From an uncultured Prevotellaceae bacterium (lineage in GTDB: Bacteria > Bacteroidota > Bacteroidia > Bacteroidales > Muribaculaceae): 14,576 nt of DNA. The stretch lies in assembly GCA_945645715.1 (NCBI GenBank), contig CALZFJ010000013.1:1-14576 (forward strand), given 5' to 3'. Below, piece after piece: positions 7,059-13,740 of the stretch; within the stretch, counting starts at the first letter, position 1; each line of letters starts with the position of its first letter. The notes under the pieces were generated by a model, which saw nothing but the letters and a program-made list of their open reading frames with translations, did not search any database and was not told the DNA's origin. A program made the translations under genes and the position numbers.

Positions 7059-9047
7059 ATGGGGGTGACTACGTGGATTGAAGGGGGATGGCGAAGGGGG
7101 GCGGAGAGCCGCTTGGGAAGCCTGCTGTGCAACATTGCTACTGCTTTTGTGGTGATGATGGCTGCTCGTCTGCTGTTTTTCGCGACCAATATCGGTTGTT
7201 TCATCGACTACTTGTCGTGGCAACTGATTGGTGATGTGCTGCGCGGTGCGCTCCTCTTCGATGCTTCGGCTATTGCCTATGTAGATGCTCTCTACATTCT
7301 GCTTGTGCTGCTTCCTTTCCACAAGAAGGAAACTCACGCACATGCCGTCTTCGCCAAGTGTGTGTGGATGGTACTCAATGGCACGGCTCTTGCTGCAAAT
7401 ATGTGCGACTGCGTGCTTTTCGACTCCGCCGGTCACCGCACTACAGCCCAAATTATCCCGTTGCTCGCCAATGACCCCGATATTGGCTCCACTATCCTCT
7501 TCGGGGCAATAAACCACTGGTATATGGTGATTGTCTTTGGTGCTGCTTTGTGGGGAATGTGGAGACTCTATCTCACTCCCTCAGCCCACCGCCCTACCGA
7601 CATCAAGACTTATTATGCCCTGCAGTGTGCGGTGCTGTGCGTGGCTTCGGTGCTGTGCGTGGCTGGAGCACGTGGCAGCTTCTCTATCTCGGCACGCCCG
7701 ATAACCGTAGGCGATGCCAACCGCTATGTGAACCGCCCCATAGAGACTGCTTTAGTGCTCAACACGCCTTTCACCATAATCCGCACCCTCGGACATAGCG
7801 CTTTAGATACTCCCGACTTTATGACCGACCCCGACATGGAAGCCACTTATTCGCCTGTGCACCGCCCTGTGCACGGCAAGCGTTTCAGCCCGAAGAATGT
7901 GGTGGTGATTATCCTTGAAAGCTTCGGCAGCGAATACTCGGGAATACTCAACAGCGACCTCGACGGAGGCAGCTACAGCGGATTCACGCCTTTCCTCGAC
8001 TCGCTGATGACTCGTGGCTCCACTTTCCGCTACTGCTTCGGCAACGGCAGCAGCAACGCCGATGTGATGCCGTCGGTGCTGTCGGGTATCCCCATGATAA
8101 AAGAGCCATATTTTCTCACCACGGCTTCGCTCAACAAGGTGACAAGCATTGCCGGAGAACTGCACAACAAGGGCTACTCCTCAGCTCTCTTCTATGGCTC
8201 TGCCAGTGGTGTGATGGGCTTGAGCTCGTTTGCTCGCGCTTCGGGTTTCGGCAAATTTCACGGCATTGAAGAATACACACGCCGACACCCCGATTCGAGC
8301 GCCGACTTCAACAGAACCGGCAACATCTGGGACGAACCGTTCCTGCAATTCTTCTGCGATGAAATCAGTCGCATGAAGCAGCCTTTTGTGGCATCGGCTT
8401 ACACTGCTTCGTCGCAAGCCCCATATGAGATTCCTGCAAAATACGAAGGCAGATTTCCCGAAGGAAAACTGCCAATCCATAAATGCGTGGGCTACACCGA
8501 CATGGCACTGCGCCGATTCTTCGACACTGCCTCGAAACAGAAGTGGTATCAAAACACCCTATTCGTGATTACAGCCGACCACACCGGCGAGTCGTGCCGG
8601 AATGTGTATCAGACCGACCTCGGAAAGTTCGCGGTGCCTATTGTGCTCTATGCTCCCGGCGACACCACCCTGCGCCGTGGCGTTGACGACAGGCAAATTG
8701 CACAGCACACCGACATTATGCCTACCGTGCTGGGCTATCTCGGCTACGATCGCCCTTACATTGCTTTTGGCTGCGACCTGCTCCACACCCCTCATCACGA
8801 CACATTTGCTATCAACTATCACAATGGCATCTACCAATTTGTGAAGGGTGAATACCTGCTGCAATTCGATGGCACACGCACCACCGGATTCTACCGCTTC
8901 AAGAGCGACCGTCTGCTGCAAGTGAACCTGGTGAACCGCTCCCGTCGCTGGCAGCCCATGGAGCGTGAACTGAAAGCCATAATCCAGCAATATATGCAAC
9001 GCATGAACAACGATAACCTCACAATAACCAATCATTCAAATAATTAA
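7059..9047 (+). CDS. LTA-synthase-family (alkaline-phosphatase fold) membrane protein, altered active site
   Basis: This 662-aa protein has about five or six hydrophobic segments in residues 20-210, then a large extracytoplasmic sulfatase/alkaline-phosphatase-fold domain. That is the LtaS layout; in Bacteroidota such proteins probably transfer phosphoglycerol or phosphoethanolamine to a glycan or lipid. The metal ligands are visible: E287 in IILESFGSEYSG and D507-H508 in VITADHTGE. Two other columns differ from the family as I know it. The nucleophile region reads FGNGSSNADVMPSVLSGIP, placing N333 where homologues have Ser or Thr (S332 is adjacent). The motif normally read as SSHxPF is SSQAPY, with Q453 replacing the substrate-binding histidine. 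It may use a shifted serine or be inactive. The start at 7059 is G-rich; a somewhat later start is possible. Gaps are 4 nt upstream and 7 nt downstream. Confidence 0.78.
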   Translation: MGVTTWIEGGWRRGAESRLGSLLCNIATAFVVMMAARLLFFATNIGCFIDYLSWQLIGDVLRGALLFDASAIAYVDALYILLVLLPFHKKETHAHAVFAKCVWMVLNGTALAANMCDCVLFDSAGHRTTAQIIPLLANDPDIGSTILFGAINHWYMVIVFGAALWGMWRLYLTPSAHRPTDIKTYYALQCAVLCVASVLCVAGARGSFSISARPITVGDANRYVNRPIETALVLNTPFTIIRTLGHSALDTPDFMTDPDMEATYSPVHRPVHGKRFSPKNVVVIILESFGSEYSGILNSDLDGGSYSGFTPFLDSLMTRGSTFRYCFGNGSSNADVMPSVLSGIPMIKEPYFLTTASLNKVTSIAGELHNKGYSSALFYGSASGVMGLSSFARASGFGKFHGIEEYTRRHPDSSADFNRTGNIWDEPFLQFFCDEISRMKQPFVASAYTASSQAPYEIPAKYEGRFPEGKLPIHKCVGYTDMALRRFFDTASKQKWYQNTLFVITADHTGESCRNVYQTDLGKFAVPIVLYAPGDTTLRRGVDDRQIAQHTDIMPTVLGYLGYDRPYIAFGCDLLHTPHHDTFAINYHNGIYQFVKGEYLLQFDGTRTTGFYRFKSDRLLQVNLVNRSRRWQPMERELKAIIQQYMQRMNNDNLTITNHSNN

Positions 9048-9054
9048 CACTACA

Positions 9055-10266
9055 ATGAACAACAACAACACTTCTTCAAGCAATCGCATAGCTCTTGTGG
9101 CACGTGAATATCTCGTACCTTTCATTCTCATCACATCTCTTTTTTTCATGTGGGGTGGCGCACGAGCCATTCTCGATGTGCTCAACAAGCACTTTCAGCT
9201 CACTTTTGGCATCAATAAGGCACACTCGGCACTCATGCAGTCGGCTATCTATGGTGCCTACTTTCTCGGAGCTATTCCGGCGGGTATGTTTATCAAGCGC
9301 TGGGGCACAAGACGCGGTGTAGTGACGGGACTGACGGCTTTTGCCATCGGATCACTGCTATTCATTCCGGTGAGCTATGTGATGCAGTTTGAGCTGTTTC
9401 TGCTGCCGCTTTTCGTGATTGGCTGCGGACTGGTGATGCTCGAAACGGCAGCTAACCCCTATGTGACTCTGCTTGGCGACCCTCGCACCTCGGCAGGACG
9501 ACTCAATTTGGCTCAATCGTTCAACGGACTTGGCTGCATCATGGGTGTGCTTCTTGGTGGATTCTTCTTCCTTCACGACGATGTTCAAGCCGGCAGCGGC
9601 ACAAAGATTGCCCTGCCCTACACATTCATAGGAATTATTGTGCTTGCTGTGGCTTTTGCTTTCACCCGAGTGAAACTTCCAGAGGTGAAACAGATAAAAC
9701 AGAGCGAAAAAGGCAACACCGGTGGATTCCGTAGGCTTTTCTATGTGGGATTGGCAGCTCTTGTGGCATACGAGATTGCCGAAATATCAATCAATACCTT
9801 CTTCATCAACTTCATGAGCGACGATGGCTTCCTATCGCCGAAAGATGCCGCCACACTGCTCTCTATTGGCGGATTGGGTCTTTTCCTTGGCGGAAGAGTA
9901 GCCGGCAGCCTGCTTATGCGACGCATAGCAGCACCGACGATGCTGATGATATGTGCAATTGGCACCATCGCTGCAATGATTTTCACCATGATGCCGCTCG
10001 GAACAGCGTCGAAGATTGCCCTTGTGGTGTGCTTTGCCTTTGAGAGTATCATGTTCCCCACCATTTTTGCCCTATCGCTCAGCTATGCCGGAGGAAACAC
10101 CGAAAGAGCCTCATCGATTCTTATGCTCAGCGTAGTGGGCGGAGCCATCGGCCCGCTGGCAATGGGTTGGGTGAGTGATACCATATCCAATTCAGCCTCA
10201 TTTGCCATACCACTTGCAGGCTACGCAGTGGTGCTTATCTTCGCACTCCTCACCCGACGGAATTGA
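9055..10266 (+). CDS. FucP-like sugar:H+ symporter (MFS, FHS family)
   Basis: This 403-aa protein has about 12 hydrophobic segments and belongs to the fucose/glucose-galactose/hexose branch of the major facilitator superfamily in the inner membrane. D41 in RAILDVLNKHFQ matches the FucP aspartate in TM1. E130 in GLVMLETAANPY matches the conserved proton-coupling glutamate. The MFS signature appears as FIKRWGTRRGV between TM2 and TM3. N-terminal residues 2-10 are low complexity (NNNNTSSSN). The substrate is probably a monosaccharide but cannot be assigned. It starts 7 nt after the LTA-like gene, so it is the last member of the trio. Its stop is only 7 nt from the convergent yaaA stop, with no room for a hairpin between them. 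Confidence 0.85.
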   Translation: MNNNNTSSSNRIALVAREYLVPFILITSLFFMWGGARAILDVLNKHFQLTFGINKAHSALMQSAIYGAYFLGAIPAGMFIKRWGTRRGVVTGLTAFAIGSLLFIPVSYVMQFELFLLPLFVIGCGLVMLETAANPYVTLLGDPRTSAGRLNLAQSFNGLGCIMGVLLGGFFFLHDDVQAGSGTKIALPYTFIGIIVLAVAFAFTRVKLPEVKQIKQSEKGNTGGFRRLFYVGLAALVAYEIAEISINTFFINFMSDDGFLSPKDAATLLSIGGLGLFLGGRVAGSLLMRRIAAPTMLMICAIGTIAAMIFTMMPLGTASKIALVVCFAFESIMFPTIFALSLSYAGGNTERASSILMLSVVGGAIGPLAMGWVSDTISNSASFAIPLAGYAVVLIFALLTRRN

Positions 10267-10273
10267 ATAAATA

Positions 10274-11062
10274 TCAATAATCTCTCACAAAAATGAGGTG
10301 ATGGATATTGGTAGTTTTGTCGGAATGTGAGAAAGTGAAGCCTTCGTAGCTGAAAGCCAGCAACTCCTCCACACTGCTGATGCGGTTTTCGAGGATATAC
10401 CGCACCATAGCACCGCGGCACGTCTTTGCCCACACCGCCTGCACCTTGAGTTTTCCACCTGAGCGCACGTAGAATAGCGGCTGCACCACATTCACATCAC
10501 GGCACACCTGCTGCCAGTGGAAAAGATGCTCATACTCCTCGGTTGAAAGATGTACCAGCGTGCCATCGTCGGCTTTCACGCTCCGGATAAGCACATCGGT
10601 TGTCGATAGTCCGCCGGCATCTTTCGCTACCGTGCGCCAATAGTTATGCACAGGTTTATCATCAGTGACATCAAGCCTTGCATCACACTCCATGCGATAA
10701 GGCACCACAGCGTCGAGAGGGCGCAGCAAGCCATAGAGGAAACAGGTTATCCACAAGTGTTGCTGTGCAAAATCCACAGCTCCGGCACTCAGTTCCATTG
10801 CACGAAGGTGTTTATACGCATGCCCGTTATAAGCCATTATCGCCGGAATAGCGGTAGCAACGGCAAAGTCGCGAAACCTCACCCAATTCTCGGCTGCAAT
10901 CTTTGCGCTGCAATGAAGCTGCCGAGCCAGTTCGTCAATTTCCATTCGCGCCATTTCGGCAGCAAGCAGCGAAGCCACTTGCCCGAATGTAGGCATCGAC
11001 TGAGGCATCACTCCAGCCACCTCATCGCGCATTATTTTTGCATTTGCTAAAAGTATCTGCAT
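10274..11062 (-). CDS. yaaA: Peroxide stress protein YaaA (UPF0246/DUF328)
   Basis: This 262-aa protein matches the YaaA family along its full length. Conserved segments include MAYNGHAYKHL (76-86), LYGLLRPLDAVVPYRMEC (109-126) and the C-terminal KTCRGAMVRYILEN (213-226). In E. coli, YaaA is induced by OxyR and lowers intracellular unincorporated iron, protecting DNA from Fenton damage; its structure suggests a DNA-binding fold. No OxyR context is visible here. The gene converges on the MFS transporter with a 7-nt gap and diverges from the alpha/beta hydrolase across a repeat-rich spacer. The first repeat module begins only 22 nt upstream of its start codon. Two strict TTATNCACA sites lie inside the coding region at 10644-10652 and 10747-10755. 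Confidence 0.9.
   Translation of the reverse strand: MQILLANAKIMRDEVAGVMPQSMPTFGQVASLLAAEMARMEIDELARQLHCSAKIAAENWVRFRDFAVATAIPAIMAYNGHAYKHLRAMELSAGAVDFAQQHLWITCFLYGLLRPLDAVVPYRMECDARLDVTDDKPVHNYWRTVAKDAGGLSTTDVLIRSVKADDGTLVHLSTEEYEHLFHWQQVCRDVNVVQPLFYVRSGGKLKVQAVWAKTCRGAMVRYILENRISSVEELLAFSYEGFTFSHSDKTTNIHHLIFVRDY
10644..10755 (+). other. Two strict DnaA-box matches inside yaaA
   Basis: TTATGCACA at 10644-10652 and TTATCCACA at 10747-10755 both match the bacterial DnaA-box consensus TTATNCACA exactly, the second being the high-affinity E. coli form. Both read in the plus direction, 103 bp apart. They may be chance matches in coding DNA. They are listed because the adjacent spacers are full of related 9-mers. 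Confidence 0.5.
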
Positions 11063-11083
11063 ATCTGCGTACTGTTTTCAGAA

Positions 11084-11170
11084 GTTATCAACATGGTTGT
11101 CAATAGCTGTTAATAACACAAAATCATAATTGATTATTAATAATTTACAATAATATCCACTGTTAATAAC
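11084..11170 (+). repeat. Diverged direct repeat, copy A (module: box forward, box reverse, box reverse)
   Basis: This copy aligns without gaps to 11321-11407, exactly 237 bp downstream; I count 67 of 87 identical positions. The left part carries the composite module: TTATCAACA (11085-11093), a 4-nt spacer, reversed box TGTCAATAG (11098-11106), 1 nt, then TGTTAATAA (11108-11116). A fourth box TGTTAATAA lies at 11161-11169. It begins 22 nt upstream of the yaaA start. Confidence 0.8.
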
Positions 11171-11182
11171 ACTGTTATTAAC
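11162..11182. repeat. Perfect 9-bp palindrome with 3-nt spacer
   Basis: GTTAATAAC (11162-11170), ACT, then GTTATTAAC (11174-11182) form an exact inverted repeat. It contains two opposed box-like 9-mers and lies between the predicted yaaA -7 element and its coding region. Confidence 0.75.
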
Positions 11183-11186
11183 CCCA

Positions 11187-11194
11187 CAAAGTTA
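11187..11194 (-). promoter_or_regulatory. Predicted -7 element for yaaA
   Basis: The minus strand reads TAACTTTG, a TAnnTTTG match 125 nt upstream of the yaaA start. The -33 region is poor. If used, copy A of the repeat lies entirely in the 5' untranslated leader or in the path of the initiating polymerase. Confidence 0.45.
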
Positions 11195-11311
11195 CAAAAA
11201 TTAATTGTCACCTTTGCCACCTTGAAGTTTTTTCATTGTTTTTACCAAAAAAACGTTGCGTTTCTATTTGGATTCTTCAAATCACACATAAATACACCCT
11301 TCACCTTTTCA

Positions 11312-11353
11312 TTATCAACGGTTATTGACAGGGTTGTCAATAACTGTTGATAA
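11312..11353. repeat. 42-nt near-perfect palindrome of four box-like 9-mers
   Basis: The left arm 11312-11330 holds TTATCAACG (11312) and TTATTGACA (11322). The right arm 11335-11353 holds TGTCAATAA (11335) and TGTTGATAA (11345). The 19-nt arms are reverse complements with one mismatch and a 4-nt centre (GGGT). Within each arm the boxes start 10 bp apart, one helical turn. Confidence 0.8.
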
Positions 11354-11407
11354 CACATCAGCATCATTGGTTTTCAGATATTTACAATATCATATATTGT
11401 TAATAAC
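11321..11407 (+). repeat. Diverged direct repeat, copy B
   Basis: This is the partner of 11084-11170 at a fixed offset of 237 bp. It carries the same module (TTATTGACA, 4 nt, TGTCAATAA, 1 nt, TGTTGATAA) and the same distal box TGTTAATAA (11398-11406). A shared TTTACAATA lies between them. It ends 10 bp before the -33 element of the hydrolase promoter. Confidence 0.8.
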
Positions 11408-11417
11408 TGTGTTACTA

Positions 11418-11448
11418 TTGCTGATTTCACTGATTTTCTGTACCTTTA
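11418..11448 (+). promoter_or_regulatory. Predicted promoter for the alpha/beta hydrolase
   Basis: TTG at 11418-11420 and TACCTTTA at 11441-11448 (one mismatch to TAnnTTTG) are spaced by 20 bp. Transcription would begin near 11455, leaving a leader of about 22 nt before the start codon. Confidence 0.55.
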
Positions 11449-11477
11449 CCGCCAACACATATTAACACCTCATTTCT

Positions 11478-12830
11478 ATGAAACGAATTTTTCTATTCTT
11501 GATGGCTTCAGTGGCAATGATTGCCGCTTCAGCCCAAATTACAGGACAATGGACCGGCGAAATCAGTGTAAGCGGATTCTCGCTGAAGCTCAATTTCAAT
11601 TTTGCCACCGACGATTCCGGCAAAACCACCTGCACCATCGACAGCCCCGACCAAAACGCTTTTGACATTCCCTGCCAGGAAGTTTCCATAACCGACAACT
11701 CGGTAAATGTGAAAATAGATGTGATAAAAGCTACCTACAGCGGCACCATTCAGGGCGACAGCATTGTGGGCAACTTCACACAGGGCGCTACCTTGCCCCT
11801 CACCCTGCGCCGAAACGCCAAACCGCAAACTAAAATAGAGCGCAAACAAACTCCTCAACCTCCATTCCCCTACACTGTGAAAGAAGTCACTTTTGCAAAC
11901 CCCGCAGCCGGAATCACGCTTGCCGGAACACTCACTCTGCCCGAAAATACCAAGAATGTGCCGGCAGTGGTGATGATAACCGGCAGTGGAGCGCAAAACC
12001 GCGACGAGGAACTGTTTGCTCACCGCCCATTTGCCGTGATAGCCGACTATCTCACACGCCAAGGCATCGCCGTGCTGCGATATGACGACCGTGGCACTGC
12101 CGCCTCGGGAGGAAAGTTCGCCAATGCCACTACTGCCGACTTTGCCACCGACGCACGCGCCGCACTCGATTTTCTTGCCTCACAGCCCGAAATCAACAAG
12201 AAGAAACTTGGCTACATCGGTCACAGCGAGGGCGGACAAATTGCATTTATCAATGCCGCTGCCGACGATCGCGTGGCATTTATCGTCACTCTTGCCGCTC
12301 CTGCCATAAAAGGAAGCGACTTATTGATTCGACAGAACGAAATGCTCGTTGAAGCAATCAGTGGAATGAAGCTGCCTGAAGACCAACTATCACCACTAAA
12401 GCAAATATTCGATGCGATAGAACGTAACACCGACTCAGAGTCGCTACGCAAAGAGCTTATAGAGATTCTTAAACTCGACTTAGCCACTCCGGAGCAAAGA
12501 GAAAATTTTGAAAAGCAAATTGAGGCTTCCACCTCGCCATGGTATATGCAGTTTGTTAAATATGACCCTGCCGATGCCATCAAAGCCACAAAATGCCCTG
12601 TGTTTGCCCTTGGCGGAACCTACGACATACAAGTGGAAGCCTCTACCAACATCGCACGGATAAAGGAACTTTGTGGCTCAAAATCGGTCACCACCAAGGA
12701 ATACCCAGGCATGAACCACATGTTCCAGCAGTGTGCCAATGCCAAAGAAGGCTTCAACTACGGCAAAATAGAGCAGACAATCGCCCCCGAAGTCCTCACC
12801 GACATCGCCACCTGGATTCTCACTCAATAG
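11478..12830 (+). CDS. Secreted alpha/beta hydrolase (esterase/peptidase-like)
   Basis: This 450-aa protein begins with a Sec signal peptide (MKRIFLFLMASVAMIAASAQ), probably cleaved after A19 or A20, so it acts outside the cytoplasm. Residues about 21-112 form a beta-rich N-terminal domain (GQWTGEISVSGFSLKLNFNF and later TYSGTIQGDSIVGNFTQG) often found before hydrolase domains in Bacteroidota. The alpha/beta hydrolase domain covers about 135-450. It has an oxyanion-type ITGSGAQNRDE, nucleophile S250 in GHSEGG, acid D383 in GGTYDIQV and H414 in YPGMNHMF, so the triad looks complete. The substrate is unknown. No C-terminal sorting domain is visible. The gene stands alone, between the box-rich spacer upstream and a second box cluster downstream. 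Confidence 0.85.
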   Translation: MKRIFLFLMASVAMIAASAQITGQWTGEISVSGFSLKLNFNFATDDSGKTTCTIDSPDQNAFDIPCQEVSITDNSVNVKIDVIKATYSGTIQGDSIVGNFTQGATLPLTLRRNAKPQTKIERKQTPQPPFPYTVKEVTFANPAAGITLAGTLTLPENTKNVPAVVMITGSGAQNRDEELFAHRPFAVIADYLTRQGIAVLRYDDRGTAASGGKFANATTADFATDARAALDFLASQPEINKKKLGYIGHSEGGQIAFINAAADDRVAFIVTLAAPAIKGSDLLIRQNEMLVEAISGMKLPEDQLSPLKQIFDAIERNTDSESLRKELIEILKLDLATPEQRENFEKQIEASTSPWYMQFVKYDPADAIKATKCPVFALGGTYDIQVEASTNIARIKELCGSKSVTTKEYPGMNHMFQQCANAKEGFNYGKIEQTIAPEVLTDIATWILTQ

Positions 12831-12865
12831 CCCAAAATATCCAACTATCCTCCAAAAGAGAGTAG

Positions 12866-12885
12866 GGTCGCACCAAGGCGCGACC
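12866..12885. terminator. Short GC hairpin after the hydrolase
   Basis: GGTCGC (12866-12871) pairs with GCGACC (12880-12885) around an 8-nt loop, 35 nt after the hydrolase stop. No T-run follows on the plus strand, so it is a weak terminator candidate or simply a structured 3' end. Confidence 0.35.
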
Positions 12886-12911
12886 GAATGGAAGAAAGAT
12901 AATAATGAGGG

Positions 12912-12965
12912 TTATTGACAGTTAGTTTTCGGAGTTATTAACATGGTGTGAATAAGTGTTGATAA
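12912..12965 (+). repeat. Box cluster with third copy of the composite module
   Basis: TTATTGACA (12912-12920) is followed by the module: TTATTAACA (12935-12943), TGG, reversed TGTGAATAA (12947-12955, a strict TTATNCACA match on the minus strand), 1 nt, TGTTGATAA (12957-12965). The two reversed boxes start 10 bp apart, as in copies A and B. This cluster lies in a convergent spacer, where no promoter is expected. Confidence 0.75.
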
Positions 12966-12999
12966 GTGGGGATTTGGTGATATAATTTGCTGAAAATCA

Positions 13000-13038
13000 A
13001 AACAGAGTTATCAAGCAATGTTGTTGATAACTCTGTTT
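13000..13038. terminator. Bidirectional hairpin terminator between hydrolase and methyltransferase
   Basis: AAACAGAGTTATCAA (13000-13014) and its exact complement (13024-13038) form a 15-bp perfect stem with a 9-nt loop. On the minus strand the stem is followed by TTTTGATTTT, and on the plus strand by TTATTATT. The two genes converge here. The stem includes a TGTTGATAA box (13022-13030). Confidence 0.75.
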
Positions 13039-13084
13039 ATTATTATGCAGATGTTAAACTTTAAATTATGTAGATATTAAAGTA

Positions 13085-13624
13085 TTACTTTAAGAAAATT
13101 TCGGAGTGCTTGAAGAACTCCCACATCACCAGTCCGGCAGTTATCGACACGTTAAGTGAGTGTTTTGTGCCACACTGTGGAATCTCTATGCAGCAGTCGC
13201 TCATATCCACTGCTTCTTGCTTCACTCCTTTCACTTCGTTGCCGAGAATGATGGCATATTTTCTGTTTTCATCTATTTTAAAGTCGGGCAAACTGATGCT
13301 TCCCTGTACTTGCTCAATGGCACAGATGGTGTAACCCTGGCTACGCAAGTCGGTAATAGCCTCGCACACATCATTATAATACTTCCAATCTACCGATTCT
13401 TCTGCACCGAGTGCGGTTTTGTGGATTTCGGTGTGAGGAGGAGTGGCTGTGATGCCACACAAGGCGATATGGTTAATAACAAATGCATCGGCAGTGCGAA
13501 ATACCGATCCAATATTGTTCATGCTACGCACATCGTCGAGCACCACCACAAGAGGCAACTTCCGTGCAGCCTTAAATTCCTTACAGCTAATGCGCTGCAG
13601 CTCTATCATCGATTTTTTCTTCAT
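13085..13624 (-). CDS. TrmH/SpoU-family RNA 2'-O-methyltransferase
   Basis: This 179-aa protein is a SPOUT-fold methyltransferase that uses S-adenosylmethionine to methylate a ribose 2'-OH in tRNA or rRNA. The three SpoU motifs are clear: motif 1 NNIGSVFRTADAF (36-48, with R43), motif 2 AIILGNEVKG (124-133, with E130), and motif 3 IPQCGTKHSLNVSITAG (148-164, with N158), which forms the trefoil knot and cofactor pocket. There is no N-terminal substrate-binding (L30e-like) extension, so target choice (for example tRNA G18 or C34) cannot be decided. The start at 13624 overlaps the stop of a short upstream ORF by ATGA; M6 at 13609 is an alternative start. Transcription probably begins near 13763 from the predicted promoter. 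Confidence 0.88.
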   Translation of the reverse strand: MKKKSMIELQRISCKEFKAARKLPLVVVLDDVRSMNNIGSVFRTADAFVINHIALCGITATPPHTEIHKTALGAEESVDWKYYNDVCEAITDLRSQGYTICAIEQVQGSISLPDFKIDENRKYAIILGNEVKGVKQEAVDMSDCCIEIPQCGTKHSLNVSITAGLVMWEFFKHSEIFLK

Positions 13625-13737
13625 AACTTTTCAACATTTTTTTCACGAAGCATTTCCACTGCCAAAGAAAGTTTTGCCAATGCCTTGCAATAATTGTCAA
13701 GACGTTGAAGCCATCTTATGTCTTTATTATCACTCAT
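13621..13737 (-). pseudogene. Truncated HI0074/HEPN-type nucleotidyltransferase substrate-binding protein (N-terminal remnant)
   Basis: An open frame of 38 codons starts at 13737 and reads MSDNKDIRWLQRLDNYCKAL, then AKLSLAVEMLREKNVEKL. This matches the first helix of HI0074-family proteins (typical start DIRWxQRFxNFxKALxxLxxAV), the partners of minimal nucleotidyltransferases in HEPN/MNT modules. Full family members are about 130-145 aa and continue with a GLIQxFExTxELAW segment and the HEPN RxxxxH motif, all missing here. The frame ends in TGA, which overlaps the methyltransferase ATG (ATGA). No nucleotidyltransferase gene is nearby. It is probably a deletion remnant that still acts as a translated leader. 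It could also be a genuine short peptide gene. Confidence 0.6.
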
Positions 13738-13740
13738 AGT

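Larger units (their letters stand above)
11063..11477. other. 415-bp repeat-rich divergent spacer between yaaA and the hydrolase
   Basis: No gene was found here. The spacer holds two diverged copies of an 87-bp direct repeat, at least ten relaxed DnaA-box-like 9-mers, two strong palindromes, and predicted promoters for both flanking genes. The middle part (about 11195-11310) shows nothing beyond A/T runs. Confidence 0.75.

Noticed and set aside
7061..7117. G-rich start of the LTA-like gene as a G-quadruplex or phase-variable tract
   Set aside because: The G-runs are only 5, 5 and 6 long, then 3. The first loop is 17 nt, too long for a standard quadruplex, and the runs are too short for typical slippage switching.
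7047..7517. Minus-strand open frame of 156 codons
   Set aside because: It lies opposite the membrane segments of the LTA-like gene. It carries low-complexity His/Ser runs that are shadows of the sense strand.
8559..9035. Minus-strand open frame of 158 codons
   Set aside because: It is antisense to the conserved C-terminal part of the LTA-synthase-like gene; no motif is seen.
11084..11407. Insertion sequence remnant or MITE
   Set aside because: The duplicated 87-bp units are direct, not inverted; no target-site duplication or transposase fragment is visible.
11529..12062. Minus-strand open frame of 177 codons
   Set aside because: It is antisense to the signal-peptide-bearing hydrolase, which has a complete catalytic triad.
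13160..13693. Plus-strand open frame of 177 codons
   Set aside because: It is antisense to the methyltransferase with its three SpoU motifs and runs over the remnant ORF; no domain is visible.
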